Source of the DNA: Nitrosomonas sp. Nm132
Lineage (GTDB): Bacteria > Pseudomonadota > Gammaproteobacteria > Burkholderiales > Nitrosomonadaceae
DNA: 59,681 bases
Direction of reading: 5' to 3'
Assembly (NCBI RefSeq): GCF_900100485.1
Contig: NZ_FNDH01000017.1
Coordinates: 1 to 59,681, forward strand
The first letter of the stretch is position 1. Each line of letters opens with the position of its first letter. Shown piece after piece: positions 25,977 through 36,026 of this stretch. The position numbers and the translations under genes are program-made. The notes under the pieces are model-generated. The model did no database searches. It saw only the letters and a program-made list of their open reading frames with translations, and had not been told where the DNA came from.

Positions 25977-25996
25977 CCTCGGCCTTCAGGCCGGGG
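25977..25996. repeat. GC-rich hairpin between convergent genes
   Basis: CCTCGGCC and GGCCGGGG (one G-T pair) flank TTCA, followed by AGAATGTCAA. It lies between dgkA and yjbQ, which converge. It may be a shared terminator, although no T run follows. It also resembles the terminal hairpin plus TGTCA found at right ends of IS200/IS605-type elements. Confidence 0.4.
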
Positions 25997-26076
25997 AGAA
26001 TGTCAATCACAGCTTTATCACCCGCTTGTACATATTTTCTACCGCTTACATCATATGATACGAATGGTCGATGGCA

Positions 26077-26496
26077 TTATTCACCATTGATGGTGATAAC
26101 CAGGCGCCTGCTTCCTCCATAATTGCGATGCTCGCACAAATAAATCCCCTGCCATGTACCCAGATTCAACCGGCCATGAGTGATGGGGATGGTCAAGCTG
26201 CTACCTAGCAAACTGGATTTTAAATGCGCAGGAAGATCATCGCTTCCTTCGTCCATATGTCGGTAATACGGCGCGTCCTCAGGTACTGCATGATTGAAGT
26301 AATCCTCAAAATCCTGGCGTACTGTCGGGTCTGCATTTTCATTAAGGGTTAACGATGCAGAAGTATGGTGCATAAAGATATTCATGATGCCTATGCTGAC
26401 ACTTGTTAATTCCGGCAGCTGCTGCAATATTTCATCCGTTGCCAGGTGAAATCCGCGTGTGCGGGGTCTAAGATGGAGTTGTTTTTGTATCCACAT
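26077..26496 (-). CDS. yjbQ: YjbQ-family protein (UPF0047; secondary thiamine-phosphate synthase type)
   Basis: 139 residues, the family length. Motifs: FMHHTSASLTLNENADP with metal-binding His residues, YRHMDEGSDDLPAHLKSSLLG, and GTWQGIYLCEHRN. YjbQ proteins show thiamine-phosphate synthase activity in vitro, and their true role is uncertain. Monocistronic. The 247 bp to the next gene hold no feature that I can identify. Confidence 0.9.
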   Translation of the reverse strand: MWIQKQLHLRPRTRGFHLATDEILQQLPELTSVSIGIMNIFMHHTSASLTLNENADPTVRQDFEDYFNHAVPEDAPYYRHMDEGSDDLPAHLKSSLLGSSLTIPITHGRLNLGTWQGIYLCEHRNYGGSRRLVITINGE

Positions 26497-26743
26497 GAAA
26501 TATCAGTTTATTTTTTCAAACTAAGCAGTTTTCTCAATTCCAGGCTGCGGGGTTTTTCTGAACCAACGGTATAACATATTAACTGGATACTCAAGTTTCT
26601 TGCGGCTTCTGTTCTTGCAGTTGTTTCTCAATCTGCAGTTTAGTTGAATAACTAAGGCAGTTCTGTTTTATTGGTCCATGTCACTTTTCACTACGATCAG
26701 ATAAACTACGACATCAAAAATTATCTGCACCCCAATTTTACTT

Positions 26744-27340
26744 ATGACAGAAACTGTTATTGATTTGATTCGTCACGGCGAACCTGTTGGTGGACGCCGT
26801 TATCGTGGCCATAACATCGACGATCCTCTCACCGAAAAAGGCTGGTCTCAGATGTGGGATGCTGTGGGTGAATATAATGCGTGGCAGCAGATCATCACTT
26901 CCCCGCTTCAACGTTGCCTGGCGTTCGCACACGCGCTGGGGGAACGTCACGGAATAGATGTTGCTGTTGAACCTCGATTCAAAGAAGTGGGATTAGGTTC
27001 GTGGGAAGGACTTAGTCACGTTGAAATTAAAATGGGTAAAGCGGATGAGTTTCAGGCTTTCCTGAGAGATCCGCTAAACCACCGGCCTCAAGGTGCAGAG
27101 AAACTCGATGAATTTGCCAATCGGGTCGACCTAGCCTATGACGAAATCGTTGAGCGTTATCGCAATAAACACTGTCTTATCGTTGCACACGCAGGTGTCA
27201 TTCGCGCACTGATCGTAAAAACAATTCATGCAGCACCGACTGGTTTCTATCGCATTAAAATCAATAATGGTGGAATTACCCGTATTCGCCACACAGAAAT
27301 GGGTGGAATGCTGGAATTTCTCAATGGGAAGCTCTGCTAA
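26744..27340 (+). CDS. Histidine phosphatase family protein (phosphoglycerate mutase/CobC-like)
   Basis: 198 residues of the acid-phosphatase/mutase fold. The phospho-accepting His is in LIRHGEP (residues 8-14). The supporting residues are in VGLGSWEGLSHVE and the second His in VAHAGVIRAL. Alpha-ribazole phosphatase (CobC) is one possibility, but no cobalamin genes are near, so the substrate is not assigned. No clear ribosome-binding site precedes the ATG. Confidence 0.85.
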   Translation: MTETVIDLIRHGEPVGGRRYRGHNIDDPLTEKGWSQMWDAVGEYNAWQQIITSPLQRCLAFAHALGERHGIDVAVEPRFKEVGLGSWEGLSHVEIKMGKADEFQAFLRDPLNHRPQGAEKLDEFANRVDLAYDEIVERYRNKHCLIVAHAGVIRALIVKTIHAAPTGFYRIKINNGGITRIRHTEMGGMLEFLNGKLC

Positions 27341-27533
27341 AAACAAATGACGTTCCTTGCACCGGTACTATTGCGCTGAGATTACATAGCTGAAATCATT
27401 GCAAGCCTGATAGCAAGAGCAAGCATTTATTTACAGTTATCGCTGGTCAGATTATAGCTTGATCTTTTTGGGATTAGGTGATTTTATTTATGGATTAAAG
27501 AAACCCCATCAATTTAGAAAGGAAGGAATAAAT

Positions 27534-28247
27534 ATGCTCACAAAATACATTGACTATCAGGATGGCGATACCCAATTGGAAGGTTATCTTACCTATAACG
27601 AAACAGGCGCCCCCAAACCGGCCGTGTTGATTGCGCATGACTGGAGTGGTCGGCGCGAATTTGCCTGCAAGGCGGCTGAAAGAGTCGCGGCTATGGGTTA
27701 TGTGGGTTTTGCGCTGGATATGTATGGCAAAGGTATTTTTGGTCGCGATGGGGATACCGAAGGCAATGCAGCACTCATGAATCCCTATGCAAGTGATCGA
27801 ACTCGGTTGAGACAAAGAATTAACGCTGCATTACCTGCAGTGCGTGAGCTGCCACAAGTTGATACAGCACGCATCGCTGCCATGGGTTACTGCTTCGGGG
27901 GTATGTGTGTACTGGAGCTGGCTCGATCTGGCGCTGATGTGCGAGGCGTCATCAGCATTCATGGCATTTTTACACCAGGTAATGTAGCCAATGACAAAAT
28001 AACCGCTAAAGTCCTCTGTCTACATGGCCATGATGATCCCATGGTGCCGCCAGAACAAGTATTCGCTTTTGAAAAAGAAATGACTGAGGCGAATGTAGAC
28101 TGGCAGGTACATGTCTATGGTGGCACCATGCATGCTTTTACCAATCCTGTGGCGAACAATCCCAGTTTTGGTACAGTCTATAAGGAAGTAGCAGCAAAAC
28201 GGGCTTATCAGTCGATTACCAATTTTTTAGGTGAGATATTCCAGTAG
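27534..28247 (+). CDS. Dienelactone hydrolase family protein
   Basis: 237-residue alpha/beta hydrolase. The nucleophile is the Cys in GYCFGG, the acid is the Asp in HGHDDPMVPPEQ, and the His is in GGTMHAFTNP, the usual Cys-Asp-His triad. The start at 27534 is selected because AAGGAAGGA precedes it; an ORF extension to 27459 would add 25 residues without homology. No aromatic catabolic genes are nearby, so a general carboxylesterase role is more likely than chlorocatechol breakdown. Confidence 0.88.
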   Translation: MLTKYIDYQDGDTQLEGYLTYNETGAPKPAVLIAHDWSGRREFACKAAERVAAMGYVGFALDMYGKGIFGRDGDTEGNAALMNPYASDRTRLRQRINAALPAVRELPQVDTARIAAMGYCFGGMCVLELARSGADVRGVISIHGIFTPGNVANDKITAKVLCLHGHDDPMVPPEQVFAFEKEMTEANVDWQVHVYGGTMHAFTNPVANNPSFGTVYKEVAAKRAYQSITNFLGEIFQ

Positions 28248-28282
28248 GAGTAGCCAACACAAATTCTGTCTAAACCCAGGTG

Positions 28283-29014
28283 CTAAAACTGCTCGTCTTC
28301 CCGCAAATACCGCCACTGTCCCTTCGGTAAATCACCCAGCCTGACCTTGCCGATACGCACACGCTTGAGGCCCATCACGTTAAGCCCGACCAGTTGGCAC
28401 ATACGGCGGATTTGGCGCTTCTTGCCTTCCTTCAAAATAAAGCGCAACTGATCCTGATTCTGCCACGTCACGCGTGCAGGCTTGAGCAGTACGCCGTCAA
28501 GACTGAGACCATGATTGAGCAAGCGCAGGCTTTTATCGTCCAACTTGCCTTCCACTCGCACCAGGTATTCCTTTTCAATTTGTGAATCGGCGCCGATCAG
28601 CTGCTTGGCGATACGACCGTCCTGCGTGAGCACCAGCAATCCAGTAGAATCAATATCCAAACGTCCGGCAGGGGCAAGACCACGCAGCTGCGCAGAGGAG
28701 AACTGCTGCGGCGAGGGATCGTTCTTATAGTGATTGCCCGCTGTGAGGAGCGTCACTGCCGCCTGGTAGCCGGGCTCCGGCTGACCGGAAACATAACCGA
28801 TGGGCTTGTGCAGCAGGATGGTGACGCGCTGGGTTTGTTGGGCTTGCGCCTGCTTGTTGAGAGTGATGTTCTGGTTGGAGTGGATCTTGGTGCCAAGCTC
28901 GGTGATTTTTACGCCGTCCACGTATACCCACCCGCGTTCGATGAAGGTATCCGCTTCACGGCGTGAGCATAGGCCACGTTCAGACATGATTTTTGAAAGC
29001 CTTACTTTTTCCAT
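28283..29014 (-). CDS. rluF: 23S rRNA pseudouridine synthase, RsuA/RluF family
   Basis: 243 residues. The N-terminal S4 RNA-binding domain ([18 protein letters not shown]) is followed by the catalytic core, with Asp in [17 protein letters not shown] and the C-terminal [20 protein letters not shown] motif. The order of domains and the QPEPGYQAA insertion favour RluF (23S U2604) over RsuA or RluB, but subfamily calls by eye are uncertain. AGGAAAC precedes the ATG at 29014. Confidence 0.85.
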   Translation of the reverse strand: MEKVRLSKIMSERGLCSRREADTFIERGWVYVDGVKITELGTKIHSNQNITLNKQAQAQQTQRVTILLHKPIGYVSGQPEPGYQAAVTLLTAGNHYKNDPSPQQFSSAQLRGLAPAGRLDIDSTGLLVLTQDGRIAKQLIGADSQIEKEYLVRVEGKLDDKSLRLLNHGLSLDGVLLKPARVTWQNQDQLRFILKEGKKRQIRRMCQLVGLNVMGLKRVRIGKVRLGDLPKGQWRYLREDEQF

Positions 29015-29047
29015 GTTTCCTAGTGGACAAAGATTAAATAAGATCAC

Positions 29048-29392
29048 TCATTGATCTTATTTAATGTGCATTATCGCAGCGTTACCCTGAGCAACCCTTG
29101 CGATGGGTATCTCATCTTATATTTATTTTGCTGATTTCAGTCTTTATTAAAATAATATGCCCATAGTAAATTATACCGTCAAGCTATGTTGTTGCTTTAT
29201 TTAATTAAATGCAAAGCGTAGGGGGGGCCGCATCTTGCCTTTTGCCATTAACACAGGACAACTAATGAGCGATCCAGTTATTTAAACCGATTAAAAAGTC
29301 AATACAGGCGAAATTTTCGGAGTAATATATTTCAAAGCACTTTGACAAGCGCAGGTGATAAGTTTTTAGTGTGCATCTATAAAGGAGCTACC
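29048..29392. other. 345-bp divergent intergenic region
   Basis: It lies between rluF (minus) and the FAD oxidoreductase (plus). The only structure noticed is a ~33-bp stretch at 29215-29247 that shares GCATCTTGCC(T)TTTGCC with 30713-30746 on the far side of the oxidoreductase. No gene is seen. Confidence 0.45.
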
Positions 29393-30571
29393 ATGAAACA
29401 TCACAAATACCTCATTGTTGGCGGTGGAATGGCTGCCGATTCAGCTATTCACGGCATCCGCCAAATTGACTCAAATGGTACGATCGCCATGATCTGTGAA
29501 GAATTACACCCACCCTATGATCGCCCTCCTCTATCCAAGTCTTTATGGAAAGACGCGCAATTTGAGTCGATTTGGCGTAGCCAGCATAATCTCGATGTTG
29601 CCTTACATTTAGGCAAGAAAATAGTGAACCTTGATCCGGCGAAAAAGACTGCAACTGATAATGCCGGAAATGTATATACCTATGAAAAACTTTTACTTGC
29701 TACTGGCGGGTTAGTTCGACGGTTGCCCGATTCAGATGAAAATATCATCTACTTTAGAACTGTGGATGATTACCGGAAATTACGCGAATTATGCGAGCAC
29801 GGTGCAGATTTTGTTGTCATCGGTGGCGGCTTCATAGGTTCAGAAATTGCTGCCGCACTTGCCATGAACAATAAACAGGTAACAATGATTTTTCCTGAAG
29901 CCAGTATTGGCGCTCGTGTCTATCCACAGGCACTCTCAGAATACTTGAATAACTATTATCGGGAAAAAGGCATCACCATTCATGTATCTGACACGGTTAA
30001 ATCCATTCGGAAAACAGGCACAAAATGGACCGTAATTACAGAAAATGGCACTGAAATATCCGCTGACGGAATTGTAGCCGGACTGGGAATCCAGCCCAAC
30101 ATTGATCTCGCCGAGCAAGCAGGACTTAGAATCGATAATGGCATAGTAGTCGATGAGTTGCTCCGCACGAGTAATCCCGATATTTATGCTGCAGGCGATG
30201 TAGCCAATTTCTACAGTCCACTCCTGGAAAAACGGATACGTGTAGAACATGAAGATAACGCAAATATCATGGGAGAAATGGCTGGCAAGAACATGGCCGG
30301 TCAGTCGAATCCCTACCACCACCAGCCTTTTTTCTACTCTGATCTATTTGATCTGGGATACGAAGCAGTTGGCGAGCTTGATGCTGGTCTCGATATCATC
30401 GAGGACTGGAAGGAGCCCTTCCGCAAAGGAGTGATCTATTATTTGCGTGATGGGCATGTACGCGGAGTCCTCCTATGGAATACCTGGAATCAGGTCGAGG
30501 CCGCTACTCAGCTGATTGCTGAGAAAGCTGAACACACCCGTGCAACACTACTAGGCCGGATCATCGATTAG
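29393..30571 (+). CDS. FAD/NAD(P)-dependent oxidoreductase (ferredoxin-reductase/AIF-like)
   Basis: 392 residues. An N-terminal FAD-binding Rossmann motif is present (YLIVGGGMAADSAIHGI), a second dinucleotide fold at ~145-175 (VVIGGGFIGSEIAAAL), the FAD motif TSNPDIYAAGDVANFY, and a C-terminal dimerisation domain (YSDLFDLGYEAVGELD). These enzymes pass electrons from NAD(P)H to ferredoxin- or rubredoxin-type partners. No partner gene is adjacent. The start at 29393 has AAAGGAG 6 nt upstream; an upstream TTG does not. Confidence 0.88.
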   Translation: MKHHKYLIVGGGMAADSAIHGIRQIDSNGTIAMICEELHPPYDRPPLSKSLWKDAQFESIWRSQHNLDVALHLGKKIVNLDPAKKTATDNAGNVYTYEKLLLATGGLVRRLPDSDENIIYFRTVDDYRKLRELCEHGADFVVIGGGFIGSEIAAALAMNNKQVTMIFPEASIGARVYPQALSEYLNNYYREKGITIHVSDTVKSIRKTGTKWTVITENGTEISADGIVAGLGIQPNIDLAEQAGLRIDNGIVVDELLRTSNPDIYAAGDVANFYSPLLEKRIRVEHEDNANIMGEMAGKNMAGQSNPYHHQPFFYSDLFDLGYEAVGELDAGLDIIEDWKEPFRKGVIYYLRDGHVRGVLLWNTWNQVEAATQLIAEKAEHTRATLLGRIID

Positions 30572-30751
30572 TCATTACACTTATGCCAGTATTTACATGA
30601 CTCAGCAGCTGAGATGTGTATTTACCGATAGAAAACAATTAATCGGAATTATCCATCAGCCGTATTGTGTCAATAGCACGAACAAAATACTTGCGAATAT
30701 AGCGATAAGTTCAGCGAAAGGGTTGCATCTTGCCTTTGCCGCCTTATAGAA

Positions 30752-31126
30752 CTACCAATGCTTTTTCGCTCTATTCCACTTATATAAAGCTGCTGCAAAT
30801 AGATTGTAGGCAATCCGGCATAGTTGTTTGATGGTGGGTAAACCGAACAGCCTTGCCTTCCATTTTTCATAGGGCGAATGTTGCCAAATCACCAGAAACG
30901 CATCAAAACCAATATGCATTTGGCCACGCCCATCGACGACGTGTAGTCGCTCGCGAACCGGTTCAATCTCCGAGTTGATCTCGGAGACCCATTGGGAGTT
31001 TAAGTGAACGTCTTTCCACTCAATCGCACACCCTTCCATTTTGCCTTTCTGGCGCTCTATACCAGCCTTGCATATAGGGCAAGCGGAGTTGTAATAGACT
31101 TTAATTGGATCTTTTCCGTTCATCAT
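30752..31126 (-). CDS. DCC-family thiol-disulphide oxidoreductase (DUF393)
   Basis: About 124 residues. The DCC/DUF393 signature is the early YYNSACPIC motif, a thioredoxin-like CxxC, followed by WKDVHLNSQ and HIGFDAFLVIW. It probably has a redox or membrane-associated role, and no function is proven. It lies 23 nt after ubiD and may belong to the ubi operon. The start is uncertain: ATG 31126 is chosen, with TTG 31141 and ATG 31123 as alternatives. Confidence 0.75.
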   Translation of the reverse strand: MMNGKDPIKVYYNSACPICKAGIERQKGKMEGCAIEWKDVHLNSQWVSEINSEIEPVRERLHVVDGRGQMHIGFDAFLVIWQHSPYEKWKARLFGLPTIKQLCRIAYNLFAAALYKWNRAKKHW

Positions 31127-31149
31127 TGAAAATTTACCCAAATATTATC

Positions 31150-32613
31150 TTAGAAAGGAAATTTATCCCAGAGTCGATCGATACGCGCTTTGACCGCGGC
31201 GTCCATCTCGATTGGCTTTCCCCATTCACGCGCTGTTTCTCCTGGCCATTTGTTGGTAGCATCGAGCCCCATTTTCCCACCCAGACCTGAGATGGGACTC
31301 GCAAAATCCAGATAATCAATCGGAGTGTTTTCCACAATCAAGGTATCTCGCGCTGGATCAACTCGCGTCGTAATCGCCCAGATGACTTCTTTCCAGTCGC
31401 GGATATCGATATCGTCGTCTGTGACAATGATAAATTTGGTGTACATAAATTGGCGCAGGAAACTCCATACGCCAAACATCACACGTTTGGCATGCCCGGG
31501 ATATTGTTTTTTCATGCTAACCACGGCCATACGGTAGGAGCATCCCTCTGGTGGCAGATAAAAATCAACGATCTCGGTGAATTGCTTCTGTAGCAAGGGT
31601 ACAAATACCTCGTTCAGAGCTACTCCCAGAATAGCAGGCTCATCAGGCGGTTTGCCGGTATAGGTGGAATGGTAAATCGGATTGCGGCGCATGGTGATAC
31701 GTTCGATGGTGAAAACTGGAAAAGTTTCCTGCTCGTTATAGTAGCCGGTATGATCGCCATAAGGTCCCTCGACAGCCGTTTCATCGGGGTAAATGAAGCC
31801 TTCAAGCACGATTTCCGCGCTGGCCGGTACTTGCAAATCATGGCTTAAACATTTGACGACTTCTGTTTTTGCACCGCGCAACAAACCGGCAAACTGATAT
31901 TCGCTCAGACTATCCGGCACCGGTGTAACCGCTCCCAAAATTGTTGCCGGATCAGCTCCCAGGGCAACGGCAATAGGATAAGGCTGGCCTGGATGAACCA
32001 TGCAGAAATCGCGATAATCCAGCGCACCCCCCCGGTGCGCGAGCCAACGCATAATCACTTTATTCGGTGCAATCACTTGTTGCCGGTAAATACCGAGATT
32101 TTGCCGTGCTTTGTGCGGACCGCGCGTGACCGTGAGCCCCCAGGTAATCAGAGGAGCGACATCCCCTGGCCAACATGTCTGGATTGGCAACTTGGTTAGA
32201 TCAACTGCCTGCCCTTCCCACACAACTTCCTGGCACGCGGCACTGGAAACGATTTTTGGTGTCATGTTGAGTACCTGCTTCAGCACCGGCAATTTCTCCC
32301 AGGCATCTCTCAGGCCTTTGGGCGGATCAGGTTCCTTGAGATAAGCCAGCAGTTTGCCCACTTCTCGTAGCGCAGCAACGGATTCCTGTCCCATTCCCAA
32401 CGCCACACGCTCAGGCGTGCCAAACAGATTACCCAATACCGGGATGGCATGCCCTTTGGGTCTCTCAAACAGCACAGCAGGCCCCGCTTTTTTGAGTAAT
32501 CGATCACAAATCTCGGTCATTTCCAGATAAGGATCAATCTCGACCGTTACACGCTTTAATTCACCCCGGTTTTCCAGTTGCGTGAGGAAATCTCGCAGAT
32601 CTTTGTATTTCAT
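31150..32613 (-). CDS. ubiD: UbiD, 3-octaprenyl-4-hydroxybenzoate decarboxylase
   Basis: 487 residues, full family length. It decarboxylates the prenylated hydroxybenzoate in ubiquinone synthesis using prenylated FMN. Conserved UbiD segments include [60 protein letters not shown] and [20 protein letters not shown]. The flavin-prenyltransferase UbiX is not in the window. It begins 13 nt after ubiA. Confidence 0.95.
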   Translation of the reverse strand: MKYKDLRDFLTQLENRGELKRVTVEIDPYLEMTEICDRLLKKAGPAVLFERPKGHAIPVLGNLFGTPERVALGMGQESVAALREVGKLLAYLKEPDPPKGLRDAWEKLPVLKQVLNMTPKIVSSAACQEVVWEGQAVDLTKLPIQTCWPGDVAPLITWGLTVTRGPHKARQNLGIYRQQVIAPNKVIMRWLAHRGGALDYRDFCMVHPGQPYPIAVALGADPATILGAVTPVPDSLSEYQFAGLLRGAKTEVVKCLSHDLQVPASAEIVLEGFIYPDETAVEGPYGDHTGYYNEQETFPVFTIERITMRRNPIYHSTYTGKPPDEPAILGVALNEVFVPLLQKQFTEIVDFYLPPEGCSYRMAVVSMKKQYPGHAKRVMFGVWSFLRQFMYTKFIIVTDDDIDIRDWKEVIWAITTRVDPARDTLIVENTPIDYLDFASPISGLGGKMGLDATNKWPGETAREWGKPIEMDAAVKARIDRLWDKFPF

Positions 32614-32626
32614 CGATATAGAAGGT

Positions 32627-33499
32627 TTAGAAGCCAGCTGTCATGAAGGAATCGAGCGCAATACCCGCAAACACTGTAGCGCCGACCCAGTTATTGTGCA
32701 GAAAAGCCTTGAAGCAGCGGGCAGGGTTACGGTCGCGAATCAGAAAATACTGATAAGTTACCAGGCCCAATACCATTGCTAGCGCTAGATAATAAGGAGC
32801 GCCTCGTTGTAATAGCCATCCTACGTAGACCATCACGCCTAAAAAAACGGCATGACACAGCATGATACCGATTACGTCAAAATGCCCAAGCGTGATTGCG
32901 GATGTCTTGATACCGATTTTGAGATCATCTACCCGATCAACCATGGCATATTCCGTATCATAGGCGATGACCCAGCATAAGTTTGCAATTAACAACAGCC
33001 AGATGATGGCAGGCAATTCACCGGTTTGTGCAGCAAACGCCATGGGAATGCCAAAACTGAAAGCAATGCCAAGATACGCTTGCGGCATAACAAAAAAGCG
33101 CTTGGTGAATGGATAGGTTCCCGCCAGAAAAAGAGCACACACAGAAAGTAATAGCGTCAACTGGTTCAATGGCAATACCAGCAAAAACGCGCAGAAACTC
33201 AATCCAGCCGCCAACAGCACTGCTTCTTTGGGACTGACTATGCCGGCTGCCAGGGGGCGGTTTTTGGTGCGTTCAACATACGGATCGATACGGCGATCAG
33301 CAAAGTCATTGATCGCACACCCTGCAGAGCGCATCAATATAGTACCCATGATAAAAATGGCCAGAATCATGAAATCAGGTAGACCATCGGCTGCTAGCCA
33401 TAATCCCCACAAGGTGGGCCATAACAGCAACAAAATACCGATAGGCTTATCCAGTCTTATCAGTTTTGCATAGGCGGCAAGCCGCTCATTATTCATCAT
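32627..33499 (-). CDS. ubiA: UbiA, 4-hydroxybenzoate octaprenyltransferase
   Basis: 290-residue integral membrane prenyltransferase with eight or nine helices. The two Asp-rich motifs are [20 protein letters not shown] and [20 protein letters not shown]. It attaches the polyprenyl tail to 4-hydroxybenzoate, the step between UbiC and UbiD. The start overlaps the ubiC stop by 4 bp; the second Met (33496) is an equally good start. Confidence 0.95.
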   Translation of the reverse strand: MMNNERLAAYAKLIRLDKPIGILLLLWPTLWGLWLAADGLPDFMILAIFIMGTILMRSAGCAINDFADRRIDPYVERTKNRPLAAGIVSPKEAVLLAAGLSFCAFLLVLPLNQLTLLLSVCALFLAGTYPFTKRFFVMPQAYLGIAFSFGIPMAFAAQTGELPAIIWLLLIANLCWVIAYDTEYAMVDRVDDLKIGIKTSAITLGHFDVIGIMLCHAVFLGVMVYVGWLLQRGAPYYLALAMVLGLVTYQYFLIRDRNPARCFKAFLHNNWVGATVFAGIALDSFMTAGF

Positions 33500-34038
33500 A
33501 TTTTTAACCTCAGAATGGCTGGCAAAAAGACTTCAGTCACCAAAATAGGTTGCCCCTGTAATGTAAATAGTGACCGCCGCGCCCATAAGCTAGTTGGAGG
33601 TGTTTGCAATCTTTGGCAGGCTCGTTTAAATAGTGGGTGATGGATATTCAGTTGTTTGTAGCCAAATTCAGCACGTTTAATCATCGGATTGGTAAATAAC
33701 ATGGTGCCTAATGATCGATTGCCCAGACGACTCAATCCCCGCCACGCACTCTGCAGGTGTTTTCGTGCCACAACTGAATGCGCGAATACTACCGGGATAT
33801 CACCGCAGTAAAGATACACTTCGCGCACTAAGGCCAATTCACCTCGGCGCAAATTCATCATAACCAATTCGTCAGTACATGCGGGTGCAAGCGATTGAAA
33901 GAGCGGATCAACAGAAAATTTGCTACAGCGTTGTTGTATCAAGCGTGTTAGCGAATCTCGATGCAATAACCACCAGCGAATGTTAATCGACGCAGTGACA
34001 GGAACAGGATACCACGCCAGTGGCTGGTCAGCACTCAT
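33496..34038 (-). CDS. ubiC: UbiC, chorismate pyruvate-lyase
   Basis: 180 residues. It converts chorismate to 4-hydroxybenzoate and pyruvate, the first ubiquinone step. Recognisable are the active-site Arg/Glu segment LVREVYLYCGDIPVVFAHSV, LGNRSLGTMLF, and the C-terminal RRSLFTLQGQPILVTEVFLP. It is the first gene of the operon ubiC-ubiA-ubiD-DUF393. Confidence 0.9.
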   Translation of the reverse strand: MSADQPLAWYPVPVTASINIRWWLLHRDSLTRLIQQRCSKFSVDPLFQSLAPACTDELVMMNLRRGELALVREVYLYCGDIPVVFAHSVVARKHLQSAWRGLSRLGNRSLGTMLFTNPMIKRAEFGYKQLNIHHPLFKRACQRLQTPPTSLWARRSLFTLQGQPILVTEVFLPAILRLKI

Positions 34039-34156
34039 TGAAGCAAAATGACAAAAGCTGAGATTATAAAACAGACACAGCGTAAATGACGTCTGCTTTG
34101 TTAAAAAGGATAGCGTTGATCAGAAATTTAATCCAGAGTCCTCAATTGAGTACCAT

Positions 34157-34894
34157 TTATGACATATAACCAGTTGCAAGTGCCTGTGCCCAGTCAGGGT
34201 ATTTGTGCGAATTCGCCAATTTGACCATAGATTGATAGTGATAAGGCACAGAAACGAGAGAAGCGATCCAATGATCGTTCAATAACTCCAGAATGGCGTA
34301 ATGGGCATCTGGTGTACCATTTTCAATAACATGACGATAAGGCGTTGCATCATCATAGGCAGGTAGTCCAACACTACCTGGATTAACGATAAGTTGGCCA
34401 GATGAGGAACGAATCGCGCGCGGTTTGTGAGTATGGCCGCACAGCACTAGCTTCGCTTGAGTTGTACCAAGGCGTGCATCAACCTCTTTACGCGTTGCCA
34501 TACGTGCCCCATGAACGTCGACAGTTTCCAAAAAATACTCTGAATCACTTGCTGGTGTACCATGACAAAACAGGATATCAGTACCCAAATTTCCTTTAGG
34601 GAAGAGAGTCTTGAGCCATGCCAGTTCCTTCGGTGTTAATTGAGAGTAGGCTAATTCATCTATATCAGTGCACTGTTCCGTCCCATGTGCAAGAAGTTGG
34701 CGATCATGATTACCCGCGAGATGTACCCAATCTTGCGCCATCAAGTATTGCGCTGTTTCCAATGGAAGCAGCGGACCGGACAAGTTATCACCAAGATTGA
34801 TCACAGTATCAACACCGTGGTGTTTGAAATGTGCAACAACCGCTTCTAGAGCAGGTAAATTACCGTGGATATCTGAAACAACAGCAATTCTCAT
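34157..34894 (-). CDS. Calcineurin-like metallophosphoesterase (YfcE/MJ0936-type)
   Basis: 245 residues. The five metal-ligand blocks of the family are present: DIHG (8-11), GDN in VINLGDNLSG, GNHD, FCHGTP and GHTH. NPGSVGLPAYDD completes the active-site wall. It is likely a cytosolic phosphodiesterase or phosphomonoesterase with unknown natural substrate. Monocistronic; not clearly tied to its neighbours. Confidence 0.88.
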   Translation of the reverse strand: MRIAVVSDIHGNLPALEAVVAHFKHHGVDTVINLGDNLSGPLLPLETAQYLMAQDWVHLAGNHDRQLLAHGTEQCTDIDELAYSQLTPKELAWLKTLFPKGNLGTDILFCHGTPASDSEYFLETVDVHGARMATRKEVDARLGTTQAKLVLCGHTHKPRAIRSSSGQLIVNPGSVGLPAYDDATPYRHVIENGTPDAHYAILELLNDHWIASLVSVPYHYQSMVKLANSHKYPDWAQALATGYMS

Positions 34895-34983
34895 ATGAAC
34901 CCCGCTTAGAAAGCGTAAGCTCTCTTACTTACGATAAGATAATGGAGTAACCCCGCCGGACTCCATGATGAGACAGACGGGGT

Positions 34984-35002
34984 CTGACATGATAAATGTC
35001 AG
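34984..35002 (-). terminator. Hairpin 3' of the Tim44-domain gene
   Basis: CTGACAT and ATGTCAG flank GATAA, 22 bp past the stop of the minus-strand Tim44-domain gene. The stem is perfect over 7 bp. The following bases are ACCCCG rather than T-rich, so a Rho-independent role is uncertain. Confidence 0.35.
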
Positions 35003-35024
35003 GAATAACCAACCATCACCCGCC

Positions 35025-35900
35025 TTAGGAAGGCTGCTGAATTCCTGCCAGTAACCAGGCTGCATTACGATCCTTGAGATCTTTTTGTACATGCCAAATC
35101 TCATCAAATGGCTCTGGCAGCGCATCAGGTGATTCACGCAATTGTCCATTAAAACGCACGCTGGCAATGGCCAAATCATCAGTGACCGTGACATCCAATA
35201 AATTGGCATCAATATAGGTTACCTCAGTTTTCTGAGGCTTATCACCACTCTCGTTAATTTGTTTGCTGAGCTCAGCAAACATTTCGGGTGTCGTATATTC
35301 GCGAATATCATCCAAATCACATGCACCATGAGCAGTCTGCAAGCGGATGAACGAGAGTTTGGCATTACGCAAGAATGGCTCTACTTCAAAATCTGCAGGA
35401 ATACTATTTGTGGTACCGCTACTACCCGTAGCCGCTGAACCCATTTCTCCCACCGCTGATGGTGTTATTGAGTTCGGAGTGAGAATACTGCTAGCACGAT
35501 CTGCACCGGCACTCGAAAACTGCATTGGACGAGACTCCTGGCCTGTTCGGGGTTTACGCATCATACGTACAATAAAGAATATCACGGCTGCTAGGGCGAT
35601 CAGTACCAGAATATCCGCCATATTGATATTTTCAAACGCCCCCCCCATGAACAGCGCTGCCAGCAAACCACCCGCAGCCAAACCGGCTAATGCGCCACCC
35701 CATTTGCTTGCGCCACCCGCAGCAGCGGCTGCAGGCGCTGCTGCTTGAGACTGCGCTGGTTTTGGAGTAGCCTGTTGATTGATGGATTCACGCTGTGTTC
35801 CGATGCTTTTACCACCACCCATCCGTCTTGCTTCCGCGTCAAATGGCAGCAAGGCAAAAGTAAACATGGCTAATGTCAGAAGCGTCAGTATTTTCTTCAT
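35025..35900 (-). CDS. Tim44-like domain membrane protein
   Basis: 291 residues: a signal peptide (MKKILTLLTLAMFTFALLP), an Arg/Gly-rich and Pro/Ala-rich segment, two membrane stretches (ALAGLAAGGLLAALFMGGAF; ADILVLIALAAVIFFIVRMM) and a C-terminal Tim44-like domain (~170-291; EVEPFLRNAKLSFIRLQTAH). Bacterial Tim44-like proteins are common in proteobacteria but their role is not known; the mitochondrial homologue works in protein import. GGAG precedes the ATG at 35900. Confidence 0.85.
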   Translation of the reverse strand: MKKILTLLTLAMFTFALLPFDAEARRMGGGKSIGTQRESINQQATPKPAQSQAAAPAAAAAGGASKWGGALAGLAAGGLLAALFMGGAFENINMADILVLIALAAVIFFIVRMMRKPRTGQESRPMQFSSAGADRASSILTPNSITPSAVGEMGSAATGSSGTTNSIPADFEVEPFLRNAKLSFIRLQTAHGACDLDDIREYTTPEMFAELSKQINESGDKPQKTEVTYIDANLLDVTVTDDLAIASVRFNGQLRESPDALPEPFDEIWHVQKDLKDRNAAWLLAGIQQPS

Positions 35901-36026
35901 ATTTATCTCCAAAAGCACTGTTGAAAAGATCAGTATAACATTATCATTTGATTGTAGTGGTGACTTGGAATTCCACTAAACAATCCAAGTTTATATTCAT
36001 TCATAAGATTATGGAGTAATCACACT

